This document shows positions 1-8,430 of a stretch of 17,770 nucleotides of DNA, in pieces; within the stretch, counting starts at the first letter, position 1, and each line of letters begins with the position of its first letter. The stretch comes from Anaerolineaceae bacterium UBA3924 (GTDB lineage: Bacteria; Chloroflexota; Anaerolineae; Anaerolineales; Anaerolineaceae). The position numbers and the translations under genes were made by a program. Location: contig DGEO01000013.1 in the NCBI GenBank assembly GCA_002385985.1, positions 1-17,770 on the forward strand, read 5' to 3'. Below the pieces are notes generated by a model. That model saw only the letters and a list, made by a program, of their open reading frames with translations, did no database searches and was not told the origin of the DNA.

Positions 1-46
1 TATAGGAAGCCTCTCTTCCGTGCAGGCAGGCCACAACATATTTTGC

Positions 47-75
47 TGGACAAAGCCCCCCCTTTCAGGTATGAT
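47..75 (+). promoter_or_regulatory. Promoter of the M42 peptidase-atp-mreB operon
   Basis: A sigma70-like promoter is visible: -35 TGGACA at 47-52 (5 of 6 to TTGACA), a 17-base spacer, and -10 TATGAT at 70-75. Transcription would begin near position 82, giving a leader of roughly 87 bases before the GTG start at 169. No other convincing promoter was seen until after mreB, so this may drive the whole operon. Bases 1-168 otherwise hold no supported gene. Confidence 0.6.
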
Positions 76-168
76 TTTAATGTTATGCACTGAACATTAC
101 CTGGGCGGATCGGCGGTTGTTTATCCTATGATCGCCAGGATCTCAAGACCCGAGCGAGGAATTACAGC

Positions 169-1239
169 GTGGACGATACAACGAGACTGCTCAAAGACCT
201 GACCGAAGCCCATGGAATACCAGGATATGAATCTCCCGTCCGGGAAGTCACCCGGCGCTATCTTGAGGGACTGGGTGAGCTTTCCCAGGACAAACTCGGC
301 AGCCTGATTTGCTGCAAAGAAGGCACAGCCCCGGCACCTCGGGTAATGCTGGCCGGGCATCTGGATGAGATCGGCTTCATGGTCAAGCAGATCACGGATG
401 AGGGTTTTCTGCGATTCCTGCCGCTGGGCGGATGGTTCGACCAGGTGCTGCTGGGCCAGCGGGTGATCGTCAAGTCCCGGCTGGGGGATGTGGTCGGCGT
501 GATCGGTGTCAAGCCGCCGCACCTGCTGAGCGCCGATGAGCGCAAGAAGGTGGTGGAAAAGAAAGACATGTACATCGACATCGGCGCGACCAGCCGGCAG
601 GAGGTGGAAGAAGCCGGCGTGCGTCCCGGTGATCCGGTCATCCCGCGGGCAGATTTTGCCGTGATGGCCAACGGGAAGTCCTACCTGTCCAAAGCCTTTG
701 ACGATCGGGTTGGGGTGGCCATCGCCATTGCCGCCCTGCGGAATCTGCAGGGATGCGAGCATCCCAACACGGTGTTCGCCGCGGCGACGGTGATGGAGGA
801 AGTGGGCCTGCGCGGGGCGACGACCAGCGCCCGGGTGATCAACCCGGATGTGGGCATCGTGCTCGAGGCCGACATCGCCGGGGATGTGCCGGGTGTGAAG
901 GCGGAAGAATCGAACGTTAAGCTGGGCAAAGGCCCGACCATCCTGCTGTATGACTCGCGCATGATCCCCAACCTGAAGCTGCGCGATCTGGTGATGGATA
1001 TCGCCGCGGAGCTGGGGATCCCGGTGCAGCTGTCGACAATAGAAGGCGGAGCGACGGACGGCGCGGCCATTCACCTGACCAATGCCGGCGTGCCGACCGT
1101 AGTGATCGGCGTTCCCGCCCGGCATATTCACTCACACAGCTCCATTCTGCACCGCGATGATTTCGATCACGCTGTCCAGCTGGTGACCCATCTGATCACC
1201 CGGCTGGACGCTGACACCGTCGCCGGCCTGACCCAGTGA
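169..1239 (+). CDS. M42 family metallopeptidase (glutamyl aminopeptidase / cellulase M-like)
   Basis: This is a 356-residue cytoplasmic dinuclear-metal aminopeptidase of the M42 family, which trims N-terminal residues from short peptides and usually assembles into large oligomers. The family metal ligands are visible in order: His64 in AGHLDE, Asp178 in FDDR, Glu210-Glu211 in MEEVG (catalytic Glu plus ligand), Asp235 in EADIAGD, and a His in the RHIHSHS segment near 319-323. The length is typical of the family (about 340-360). The start is GTG at 169, preceded by GCGAGGA at 154-160 with 8-base spacing; the first residues (DDTTRLLKDLTEAHGIPGYE) match the usual M42 N-terminus. It lies 32 bases upstream of atpA on the same strand with no terminator between, so it is probably co-transcribed with the F1 genes, an uncommon neighbour for them. 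Substrate specificity cannot be read from the sequence. Confidence 0.93.
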   Translation: MDDTTRLLKDLTEAHGIPGYESPVREVTRRYLEGLGELSQDKLGSLICCKEGTAPAPRVMLAGHLDEIGFMVKQITDEGFLRFLPLGGWFDQVLLGQRVIVKSRLGDVVGVIGVKPPHLLSADERKKVVEKKDMYIDIGATSRQEVEEAGVRPGDPVIPRADFAVMANGKSYLSKAFDDRVGVAIAIAALRNLQGCEHPNTVFAAATVMEEVGLRGATTSARVINPDVGIVLEADIAGDVPGVKAEESNVKLGKGPTILLYDSRMIPNLKLRDLVMDIAAELGIPVQLSTIEGGATDGAAIHLTNAGVPTVVIGVPARHIHSHSSILHRDDFDHAVQLVTHLITRLDADTVAGLTQ

Positions 1240-1271
1240 TGATTTGAATTGCCTGAATCGGTGGAGGTTCA

Positions 1272-2948
1272 ATGTCGGATCTAATTAAGCAGCTGACCAG
1301 TGACCTGCAGGGGAAGATCGATAAGTATACCCCGCAGCTCGAGGTCCGGAATGTTGGTGAAGTGATTGAAGCAGGGGACGGCATTGCTCAGGTGAGCGGC
1401 CTGACCGGTATCAGCTCTCAGGAGCTTGTCGAGTTTTCCAACGGCGTCATGGGCATCGCCTTCAACCTGGAGCAGGACCGCGTCGGGGTGATCGTGGTCG
1501 GCGACTACTCCACCATTACCGAGGGGATGAAGGTTTATTCCACCGGGCGTATTTCCTCCGTCCCGGTTGGTGATGGTCTGCTGGGCAGAGTGGTCAACGC
1601 GCTCGGCCAGCCGATTGACGATAAAGGCCCGATCCATTTCGAAGGTTTCCGCCCGCTGGAATCGCTGGCGCCGGGCGTTATTGAGCGCCAGGACGTCAAT
1701 CGGCCGGTGCAGACCGGCCTGAAGGTGGTGGACGCGATTACGCCCATCGGGCGCGGACAGCGCCAGCTGATTATCGGTGACCGCCAGACAGGCAAGACCG
1801 CCATCGTGATCGACACCATCCTGAACCAGCGCGGCAAGGACCTGATCTGCATCTACGTCGCCATCGGACAGAAGAAGTCCTCCATTGCCCGAACCATTGC
1901 GCTGCTTGAGGAAGCCGGTGCAATGGAATACACCGTCGTGGTGGTGGCTTCAGCGGACGAGCCGGCGGCGCTGCAGTACATCGCCCCGTATGCCGGCTGC
2001 GCCATCGGCGAGTATTTCATGTTCTCCGGACGAGACGCGCTGGTAATCTATGACGACCTTTCCAAGCACGCCTGGGCCTACCGGCAGGTCTCCCTGCTGA
2101 TGCGCCGACCGCCCGGCCGCGAAGCTTATCCGGGGGATGTATTCTACCTGCATTCCCGCCTACTGGAGCGGGCTGCCCAATTGGCGGTCTCCTATGCCAT
2201 TGTGCCGGAGAGCTTTGAGGGCGAGGTCGCTCAGCGTGAAGACGCCTACAACGGGATGATCTTCACCAGCCCGATCGCGAAGCAGGAGGCGGAGCAGGCT
2301 CTGGATGATCTTGAGAATCCCGAGTTTTTCAAGGTTGTCCGCGTGGCCAATACCGGCGGTTCGCTGACCGCGCTGCCGATCATTGAAACGCTGCTTGGCG
2401 ACGTTTCGGCCTATATCCCGACCAACGTCATTTCGATTACTGACGGACAGATCTACCTGGAGTCCAGTCTGTTCAACGCGGGCATCCGCCCCGCTATGAA
2501 TGTGGGTATTTCCGTGTCGCGCGTTGGCGGCGCGGCGCAAACCAAGGCCATGAAGCAGGTGGCCGGCCGGTTGCGCCTGGATATGGCCGCCTTCCGCGAG
2601 CTGGCCGCCTTTGCGCAGTTCGGCTCCGAGCTGGACCGCGCCACCCAGCAGCAGCTGGACCGCGGCCTGCGCCTGCAGGAGCTGCTCAAGCAGCCTCAGT
2701 ACCAGCCCATGTCGCTGGAGAACCAGGTGATCTCGCTGTTTGCCGGGGTCAACGGTTATGCTGACAGCATCCCCGTGCTGGAGGTGACCGAATGGGAGAA
2801 GGCCCTGCTGCATTACATGGAAACCAACCATCCCGAAATCCCTCGCGATATCGCCGAGCGGAAGGAGATTACCGAATCGACCATGGAAGCGCTTCGCGAG
2901 GCCATTCGTACCTTTAATGAAACCTGGAAGCGGCGTTCCGGGAAGTAG
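1272..2948 (+). CDS. atpA: F1F0 ATP synthase subunit alpha
   Basis: This encodes the regulatory, nucleotide-binding alpha subunit of the F1 catalytic head, which alternates with beta in the alpha3beta3 ring. Visible landmarks are the N-terminal beta-barrel with the VGVIVVGDY segment (71-79), the Walker A motif GDRQTGKT (169-176), the IYDDLSKHAWAYRQVSLL Walker B region (259-276), GREAYPGD (282-289), and the ISVSRVGGAAQTK segment carrying the arginine that reaches into the beta catalytic site (Arg417). The start ATG follows GGTGGAGG with good spacing. At 558 residues it is about 45-55 longer than the usual alpha subunit. The excess is mostly an extra loop between LLERAA (297-302) and GSLTALPIIET (from 363), which is about 41 residues longer than in E. 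coli. The C-terminal tail is also acidic and helical. The order atpA-atpG-atpD-atpC is standard, but atpH and the F0 genes are missing upstream. Confidence 0.98.
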   Translation: MSDLIKQLTSDLQGKIDKYTPQLEVRNVGEVIEAGDGIAQVSGLTGISSQELVEFSNGVMGIAFNLEQDRVGVIVVGDYSTITEGMKVYSTGRISSVPVGDGLLGRVVNALGQPIDDKGPIHFEGFRPLESLAPGVIERQDVNRPVQTGLKVVDAITPIGRGQRQLIIGDRQTGKTAIVIDTILNQRGKDLICIYVAIGQKKSSIARTIALLEEAGAMEYTVVVVASADEPAALQYIAPYAGCAIGEYFMFSGRDALVIYDDLSKHAWAYRQVSLLMRRPPGREAYPGDVFYLHSRLLERAAQLAVSYAIVPESFEGEVAQREDAYNGMIFTSPIAKQEAEQALDDLENPEFFKVVRVANTGGSLTALPIIETLLGDVSAYIPTNVISITDGQIYLESSLFNAGIRPAMNVGISVSRVGGAAQTKAMKQVAGRLRLDMAAFRELAAFAQFGSELDRATQQQLDRGLRLQELLKQPQYQPMSLENQVISLFAGVNGYADSIPVLEVTEWEKALLHYMETNHPEIPRDIAERKEITESTMEALREAIRTFNETWKRRSGK

Positions 2949-2968
2949 AAGGATAAGGATCGTTCGCT

Positions 2969-3871
2969 ATGGCATCCATTCGTGAGATGCGGCAGCGCAT
3001 CCGAAGCGTGAAAAACCTGGCGCAGGTAACCAAAGCGCTGGAGACGGTCAGCGCCAGCTACGTGCGCAAAGCGACGCAAAAGGTGCAGGCCAGCCGCCCG
3101 TACGCCGACAAAGCCTGGGAACTGCTGCTGCACCTGGCCAGCCAGCCGGGGCACACCAATCTGCATCCCCTGCTGGCGAACCGGCCCGAGGTGAACAGCA
3201 TTCTGGTGGTGATGATCACCAGCGATCGCGGCCTGGCCGGGGCCTACAACATCAATATGTTCCGGGAGGTCTACAACCGGTTTGGCAAATCGCCGGTACC
3301 GGTTTCTTACGTGGCCGTGGGTAAGAAGGGCCGGGATATGCTCATCCGGCGCCGGATGAGTCTGATCGCCGATTTCATTCACCTGCCGGGGTCGGTTTCG
3401 TACATTGACGTTTCCCCGATTGGACGCCTGGTGGTGGATGACTTTCTGAAGGGCGATTTCGACGAGGTTTACCTGGGCTACACCCACTTCCATTCGATGG
3501 CGCGCCAGGAGCCGACCATCACCCGACTGCTGCCGCTGGAAGTGAAGGCGGCGCAGGAAAACGGCCGATACGGTAAGGTCGAGGAGACCAACCACCGCAG
3601 TGTGTTCAGCTATGAGCCCGGTCAGGAAGAGTTGCTGAGCGATCTTGTTCCCCGGTTTATCAGCCTGCAGGTATATCACGCGGTACTGTCTGCTCAGGCA
3701 AGCGAGCATGCCGCCCGTATGGTGGCCATGCGCAACGCCAGCGACAATGCCTCGGAGCTGATCAAGCACCTGAACCTGGAGTACAACAAGGTTCGCCAGA
3801 ACATGATTACCAATGACATGCTGGATATTGCCGGCGGCGCGGAAGCTTTGAGCCAGGCAGCCGAAGAATGA
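2969..3871 (+). CDS. atpG: F1F0 ATP synthase subunit gamma
   Basis: This 300-residue protein is the central rotor stalk that turns inside the alpha3beta3 head. Its N-terminal helix MASIREMRQRIRSVKNLAQVTKAL and C-terminal helix (about 250-295, with NASELIKHLNLEYNKVRQ and the conserved ITNDMLDIAGGAEAL end) form the coiled coil of the family. The central Rossmann-like domain starts with ITSDRGLAGAYN (about residues 84-95). The length is within the usual 285-310 range. The ATG at 2969 is 20 bases after the atpA stop and preceded by an AAGGATAAGGA purine stretch. It lies 32 bases before atpD in the same operon. Nothing appears truncated or fused. Confidence 0.97.
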   Translation: MASIREMRQRIRSVKNLAQVTKALETVSASYVRKATQKVQASRPYADKAWELLLHLASQPGHTNLHPLLANRPEVNSILVVMITSDRGLAGAYNINMFREVYNRFGKSPVPVSYVAVGKKGRDMLIRRRMSLIADFIHLPGSVSYIDVSPIGRLVVDDFLKGDFDEVYLGYTHFHSMARQEPTITRLLPLEVKAAQENGRYGKVEETNHRSVFSYEPGQEELLSDLVPRFISLQVYHAVLSAQASEHAARMVAMRNASDNASELIKHLNLEYNKVRQNMITNDMLDIAGGAEALSQAAEE

Positions 3872-3903
3872 CGCCTCCTGGCAATGAATATGGGAGGAAT
3901 TGA

Positions 3904-5307
<1,404 letters not shown>

Positions 5308-5319
5308 AGGGGGGCGATC

Positions 5320-5760
5320 ATGCCGATGCGATGTGAGATCGTCTCGCAGGACCGGAGCGTTTTCTCCGGCGAAGCAGACATGGTGGTGCTGCCCGGCACG
5401 GAGGGGGTGATGGGGATCCTGCCCCGTCATTCACCGGTTCTCTCCTCGCTGAATTACGGCCTGATCCGGGTGCGCTACAAAGACACTGAGCAAATCTTCA
5501 CTGTTGCCGGCGGAGTGGTTGAAGTCCTGCCAGATCGGGTTACAATACTGGCAGACGCAGCGGAGAATGTGCAAGAAATTGACATTCAGCGGGCCGAGAC
5601 AGCCCGCCAGCGCGCCGAGGAACTGCTTCGCCAGGCGGCCGACGATCCAAAGATGTCAGAAAAGTTCCTGGAGGTCGAAGCGGCGCTGCGGCGCTCGACC
5701 CTGAGGCTGAACGCCGCACGGCGGTTCGGCAGGGTTAGTGGTAGAGATAAGAACGACTGA
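5320..5760 (+). CDS. atpC: F1F0 ATP synthase subunit epsilon
   Basis: This 146-residue protein is the epsilon subunit, which connects gamma to the c-ring and in many bacteria inhibits ATP hydrolysis through its C-terminal helices. The N-terminal beta-sandwich is recognisable from MRCEIVSQDRSVFSGEADMVVLPGTEGVMGILPRHSPVLSSL, followed by the FTVAGGVVEVLPDRVTILAD strand pair (about 61-80). The helical hairpin begins near residue 87 (DIQRAETARQRAEELL) and ends in an Arg-rich tail. It is slightly longer than the common 130-140 residues. ATG codons at 5320 and 5326 are both possible; the first fits the GGGGGGCGA site 4-6 bases upstream better. The gap to atpD is 12 bases. No terminator follows; mreB starts 59 bases later. 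Confidence 0.95.
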   Translation: MPMRCEIVSQDRSVFSGEADMVVLPGTEGVMGILPRHSPVLSSLNYGLIRVRYKDTEQIFTVAGGVVEVLPDRVTILADAAENVQEIDIQRAETARQRAEELLRQAADDPKMSEKFLEVEAALRRSTLRLNAARRFGRVSGRDKND

Positions 5761-5819
5761 TTATTCCTGCGGAGGGGTGCGCGCGGAACATCTGCACAAC
5801 AGGAAGGATTCACGGCTGT

Positions 5820-6827
5820 ATGCCTCTATTTTCCCGCGAACTGGGCATTGACTTAGGAACGATGAATACGGTGATCGCCGAGGGCAACCAGGTGCTGCTC
5901 CAGGAGCCGACCATGGTTGCTCTGGTGGTCTCCGAGTTGAAAATGGTGGAATGGGGGCAGGCCGCCAAAGACATGTACGGGCGCGTCCCTGAGAATATCG
6001 AGGTGATCCGGCCGATGCAGAACGGCGTGATTGCCGAGTATGAGATCACCGAAAACCTGCTCAGGTACCTGATTGAGAAGATTATCGGTAAGATGCGCCT
6101 GTTCCCCCCGCGCATCATGATCACAGTACCATACGGCGTCACCAGCGTCGAGAGCCGGGCTGTCCATGAGGCCGGGCTGGGCGCTCGCAGCCGCGAGGTC
6201 TTCCTGATTAAGCAGCCGCTGGCCGCCGCGCTGGGCATTGACCTGCCCATCGGCACGCCCTCGGGCAACATGATCATCTCGCTTGGCGGCGGAACGAACC
6301 AGGTGGCTGTGCTGGCAATGAACGACATCGTCACCGCGGAAACATCGCGCACCGGCGGGCTGCGTATGGACGACGCCATCATCGCCTATGTGCGCAAGAA
6401 ATTCGGCCTGATCATCGGGCAGCCGACCGCCGAGCAGCTCAAGATCCGCATTGGGGCGGCGATTCCCCAGGAGACCCAGCTGACCATGGAGGTGCAGGGG
6501 CAGGACCAGGTAACCGGCCTGCCGCGCCCGGTTTCGCTGACCACGGACGATATCGTGGATGCGCTTGAAGAGCCGCTGAATGAGATCGTCAGTCTGGTTA
6601 AGCGGGTGCTGGAAAAGACGCCGCCGGAGCTGATCTCGGACATCATCGACCGCGGGGTGGCCCTTTGCGGCGGAGGCGCGCTGCTGCGCGGCGTGGACAA
6701 ATACCTGACCAAATCGCTGGGACTGCCCGCCTACCTGGTGGACAATCCCACCACCTGCACCGCGGAAGGCGCAGCCCGCGCGCTGTCCATGCGGGATGCG
6801 CTCAAGCGCAGCCTGCAGGCAGGCTGA
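5820..6827 (+). CDS. mreB: MreB-like bacterial actin with altered ATPase motifs
   Basis: This 335-residue protein belongs to the MreB/Mbl actins, which form membrane-bound filaments that guide cell-wall synthesis. The fold is clear throughout: phosphate-1 loop GIDLGTMNT (9-17), the VPYGVTSVESRAV segment (103-115), TGLPRPVSL (232-240), EKTPPELISDIIDRG (265-279) and the adenosine loop CGGGALLRGVDKYL (283-296). Two catalytic positions depart from canonical MreB. The EEP motif is KQP (131-133), replacing the water-activating Glu with Gln132. The DIGGGTTE loop is SLGGGTNQ (154-161), replacing the Mg-linked Asp with Ser154. Polymerisation may therefore be uncoupled from normal ATP hydrolysis. The start ATG at 5820 follows AGGAAGGA with a rather long 11-base gap. 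It is probably co-transcribed with atpAGDC. The mreC and mreD genes are not adjacent. It could be a lineage-specific MreB paralogue rather than the only MreB. Confidence 0.93.
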   Translation: MPLFSRELGIDLGTMNTVIAEGNQVLLQEPTMVALVVSELKMVEWGQAAKDMYGRVPENIEVIRPMQNGVIAEYEITENLLRYLIEKIIGKMRLFPPRIMITVPYGVTSVESRAVHEAGLGARSREVFLIKQPLAAALGIDLPIGTPSGNMIISLGGGTNQVAVLAMNDIVTAETSRTGGLRMDDAIIAYVRKKFGLIIGQPTAEQLKIRIGAAIPQETQLTMEVQGQDQVTGLPRPVSLTTDDIVDALEEPLNEIVSLVKRVLEKTPPELISDIIDRGVALCGGGALLRGVDKYLTKSLGLPAYLVDNPTTCTAEGAARALSMRDALKRSLQAG

Positions 6828-6831
6828 AAAC

Positions 6832-6857
6832 AAAGCTCCTCGAAAGAGGAGCTTTTT
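6832..6857. terminator. Bidirectional terminator between mreB and rex
   Basis: A perfect 10-base-pair stem AAAGCTCCTC / GAGGAGCTTT (6832-6841 with 6846-6855) has a GAAA tetraloop. It is followed by TTATT on the plus strand and, read the other way, by GTTTTC. It ends the atp-mreB transcript five bases after the mreB stop and ends the convergent rex transcript, whose stop codon begins within the T tail (6856-6858). Confidence 0.88.
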
Positions 6858-7479
6858 ATTCCAGGTAATAGGTCATGTGCTGCAGCTGGATGATCGGGTC
6901 GATATGCTCCACATGCACCCAGTCGGGCACGGAGAGCGGGTTGGGTGAATAATTCAGGATGGCGCGAACGCCGGCGGCCACCAGCTCTTCCGCCACTTTC
7001 TGCGCGGCCGAGGCTGGAACGGTGATCATCGCAATATGAATATTGTGCGCGGGGATGAGTTCTTTGATTTTGCGGCTGTCCTGAATGATCAGGTCACCGA
7101 TGCGCTCGCCGGTTTTTTCCGGGTCCTGGTCAAACACCAGGCGGATCTGGAAGCCTCGATTGGTGAACCCCTGATAGCGGGCGATGGCATGACCCAGGTT
7201 GCCTGCCCCGACCAGGGCAATGTCCCAGACACGCTTAACGTTTAAGATTTCCTGCAGTTTATCCACCAGGTAGTTGACAGAGTATCCGGTACCCTGCTTT
7301 CCGAACTCTCCAAACTGGGACAGGTCTTTGCGAATTTGCGCGGGGGATATGCCCAGCTTTTCACCCAGCTCCTGCGAAGATGTGGAGTGAACATGCTGTG
7401 CCTGCAACTGCGTCAGGGCGCGAAGGTACTGCGGCAGCCGCCGGACAATAATATCGGGTACGCCGGATTTCGCCTCCAT
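6856..7479 (-). CDS. rex: Redox-sensing transcriptional repressor Rex
   Basis: Rex is a homodimeric repressor that leaves DNA when NADH binds, and so derepresses fermentation and respiration genes when NADH/NAD+ rises. The N-terminal winged helix is visible from VPDIIVRRLPQYLRAL through the recognition region LGISPAQIRKDLSQFGEFGKQGTGY, which is highly typical. The Rossmann NAD(H) motif is ALVGAGNLGHAI, about residues 87-98. The C-terminal ILNYSPNPLSVP and VEHIDPIIQLQHMTYYL segments match the domain-swapped tail. The chosen start is ATG at 7479 (207 residues), because GGGGAGG lies 7 bases upstream; a TTG two codons earlier would overlap that site. A candidate Rex operator lies in its leader. 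Length and motifs are normal. Confidence 0.95.
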   Translation of the reverse strand: MEAKSGVPDIIVRRLPQYLRALTQLQAQHVHSTSSQELGEKLGISPAQIRKDLSQFGEFGKQGTGYSVNYLVDKLQEILNVKRVWDIALVGAGNLGHAIARYQGFTNRGFQIRLVFDQDPEKTGERIGDLIIQDSRKIKELIPAHNIHIAMITVPASAAQKVAEELVAAGVRAILNYSPNPLSVPDWVHVEHIDPIIQLQHMTYYLE

Positions 7480-7506
7480 ACACAAACCTCCCCGGATAAC
7501 TTCTGT

Positions 7507-7524
7507 CTGTAAGGTTTATCACAA
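7507..7524 (-). promoter_or_regulatory. Candidate Rex operator in the rex leader
   Basis: The plus strand reads CTGTAA-GGTTTA-TCACAA. This is the 6-6-6 layout of the known Rex box (TTGTGA-N6-TCACAA), with one half-site perfect and the other matching 4 of 6. It lies 28-45 bases upstream of the rex ATG, so it fits negative autoregulation. No convincing -35/-10 pair was identified around it; the surrounding 7525-7590 is AT-rich. Confidence 0.6.
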
Positions 7525-7584
7525 TCTTACTATTATTTGGGGGATTAAGAATTCATTAATTTGGCTGAAATTTATGTGAAGAGG

Positions 7585-7615
7585 AAAAAATCCAGCCCCG
7601 TATGATGACGGGGCT
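7585..7615 (-). terminator. Terminator of the YugP-type peptidase gene
   Basis: A perfect 8-base-pair stem AGCCCCGT / ACGGGGCT (7594-7601 with 7608-7615) has a 6-base loop. On the minus strand it is followed by GGA and six T (plus-strand A run 7585-7590). It lies 25 bases after the peptidase stop and separates that gene from rex. Confidence 0.85.
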
Positions 7616-7639
7616 GTTCTGGTTCGACTGGAGAACAGA

Positions 7640-8335
7640 TCAGTTCCTGCGGCTGCCTGTCAGCAGGAAGGCGTAATACATCACGGTGGAAATGGCCTGA
7701 ACCGCCGCGGCAACATAGGTGAGCGCGGCTGCGCTGAGCACACTGTCCACACCTTTCATCTCTGTCGCGTAAACCAGGCCCATGTCCCGCAGCCAGGCCT
7801 TGGCCCGTTCAGAGGCGTTGAACTCCACCGGTAAAGTGACCAGCGAAAAGACTGCCGTGGCGGCGAAGAGCAGCAGGCCGATCCAGGCCAGCGTATCCGA
7901 CATCAGCAGGCCGATGATGAAGATGATCGGGCCCAGCCAGGAGCCGATTTGCACGGCAGGAATGATGGCCGAGCGCACGGCCAGCGGAGCGTAGTTGGCC
8001 TGGTGCTGCAGCGCGTGCCCGGCTTCGTGGGCGGCCACACCGGCGGCGGCGACGCTGTTGCCGTTGTACACACCGGGGCTCAAGCGCAGGACGCGTGCGC
8101 GCGGATCGTAGTGGTCGCTCAGTACCCCGCGGACCACCTCGATGGGCACATTGTGCAAACCGTTGGCGTCCAGGATGCGCCGGGCGACCTCGGCCCCGGT
8201 CATGCCGTTGGCGGTGCGGACCTGAGAATACCGGGTAAAGGCTGTGCGGATTTTCATCTGTGCCCACAGGCCAAGCAGTAGCGCCGGCAGGCTGAACAAG
8301 ATATATAAACCGTACCCGCCATAAAAGCCAAACAT
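7640..8335 (-). CDS. YugP-family zinc metallopeptidase (neutral zinc peptidase, membrane-bound)
   Basis: This 231-residue membrane protein matches the YugP / Zn_peptidase_2 family of putative zinc proteases of unknown substrate. The zinc-binding HEAGH motif lies in GVAAHEAGHALQHQ (about residues 122-135). It is flanked by an N-terminal hydrophobic helix (YGLYILFSLPALLLGLWAQ, about 7-25), two central helices around IIFIIGLLM and WIGLLLFAATAVFSLVTLPVEFNAS, and a C-terminal segment near YVAAAVQAISTVMYYAFLL. The LPVEFNAS motif is characteristic of the family. The start is ATG at 8335 with AAAGGGA 7 bases upstream; an in-frame ATG 21 codons further out lacks a site and adds residues foreign to the family. 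It lies downstream of the small Cys-rich gene, same strand, 95 bases apart. A terminator follows. Its position beside rex is probably not functional. Confidence 0.9.
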   Translation of the reverse strand: MFGFYGGYGLYILFSLPALLLGLWAQMKIRTAFTRYSQVRTANGMTGAEVARRILDANGLHNVPIEVVRGVLSDHYDPRARVLRLSPGVYNGNSVAAAGVAAHEAGHALQHQANYAPLAVRSAIIPAVQIGSWLGPIIFIIGLLMSDTLAWIGLLLFAATAVFSLVTLPVEFNASERAKAWLRDMGLVYATEMKGVDSVLSAAALTYVAAAVQAISTVMYYAFLLTGSRRN

Positions 8336-8380
8336 GCGTTGTTCCCTTTCCAGTTGATCTACTATGCCAGTTGTAATCGG

Positions 8381-8408
8381 GGGAACTCTCGTTCCCATTC
8401 TTTTTATA
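8381..8408 (-). promoter_or_regulatory. Possible promoter and 5'-end hairpin for the YugP-type gene
   Basis: Read on the minus strand, a TATAAA -10-like box (plus 8403-8408) is followed six bases later by the perfect hairpin GGGAAC-GAGA-GTTCCC (8381-8396). Transcription starting there would place the hairpin at the very 5' end of the mRNA. The -35 is poor. Alternatively, read on the plus strand, the same hairpin followed by ATTCTTTTTAT resembles a terminator, but no plus-strand gene precedes it. Confidence 0.4.
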
Positions 8409-8430
8409 GCAGGTTTTTATAAGATTTTGA

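Noticed and set aside
20..202. 60-codon plus-strand frame before the M42 gene
   Set aside because: It overlaps the promoter and the M42 start, with no ribosome site or recognisable sequence.
121..1131. Minus-strand frame of 336 codons opposite the M42 peptidase
   Set aside because: It lies entirely antisense to a clearly recognised gene, is rich in His/Arg/Gln low-complexity composition typical of shadow frames in GC-rich DNA, and has no family motifs.
7480..7485. TTG start two codons upstream of the rex ATG
   Set aside because: It lies against the GGGGAGG ribosome site (1-2 base gap), whereas the ATG has proper 7-base spacing.
8336..8398. Longer N-terminus of the YugP-type protein
   Set aside because: No ribosome site upstream of the outer ATG, the added residues do not fit the family, and the stretch contains the leader hairpin.
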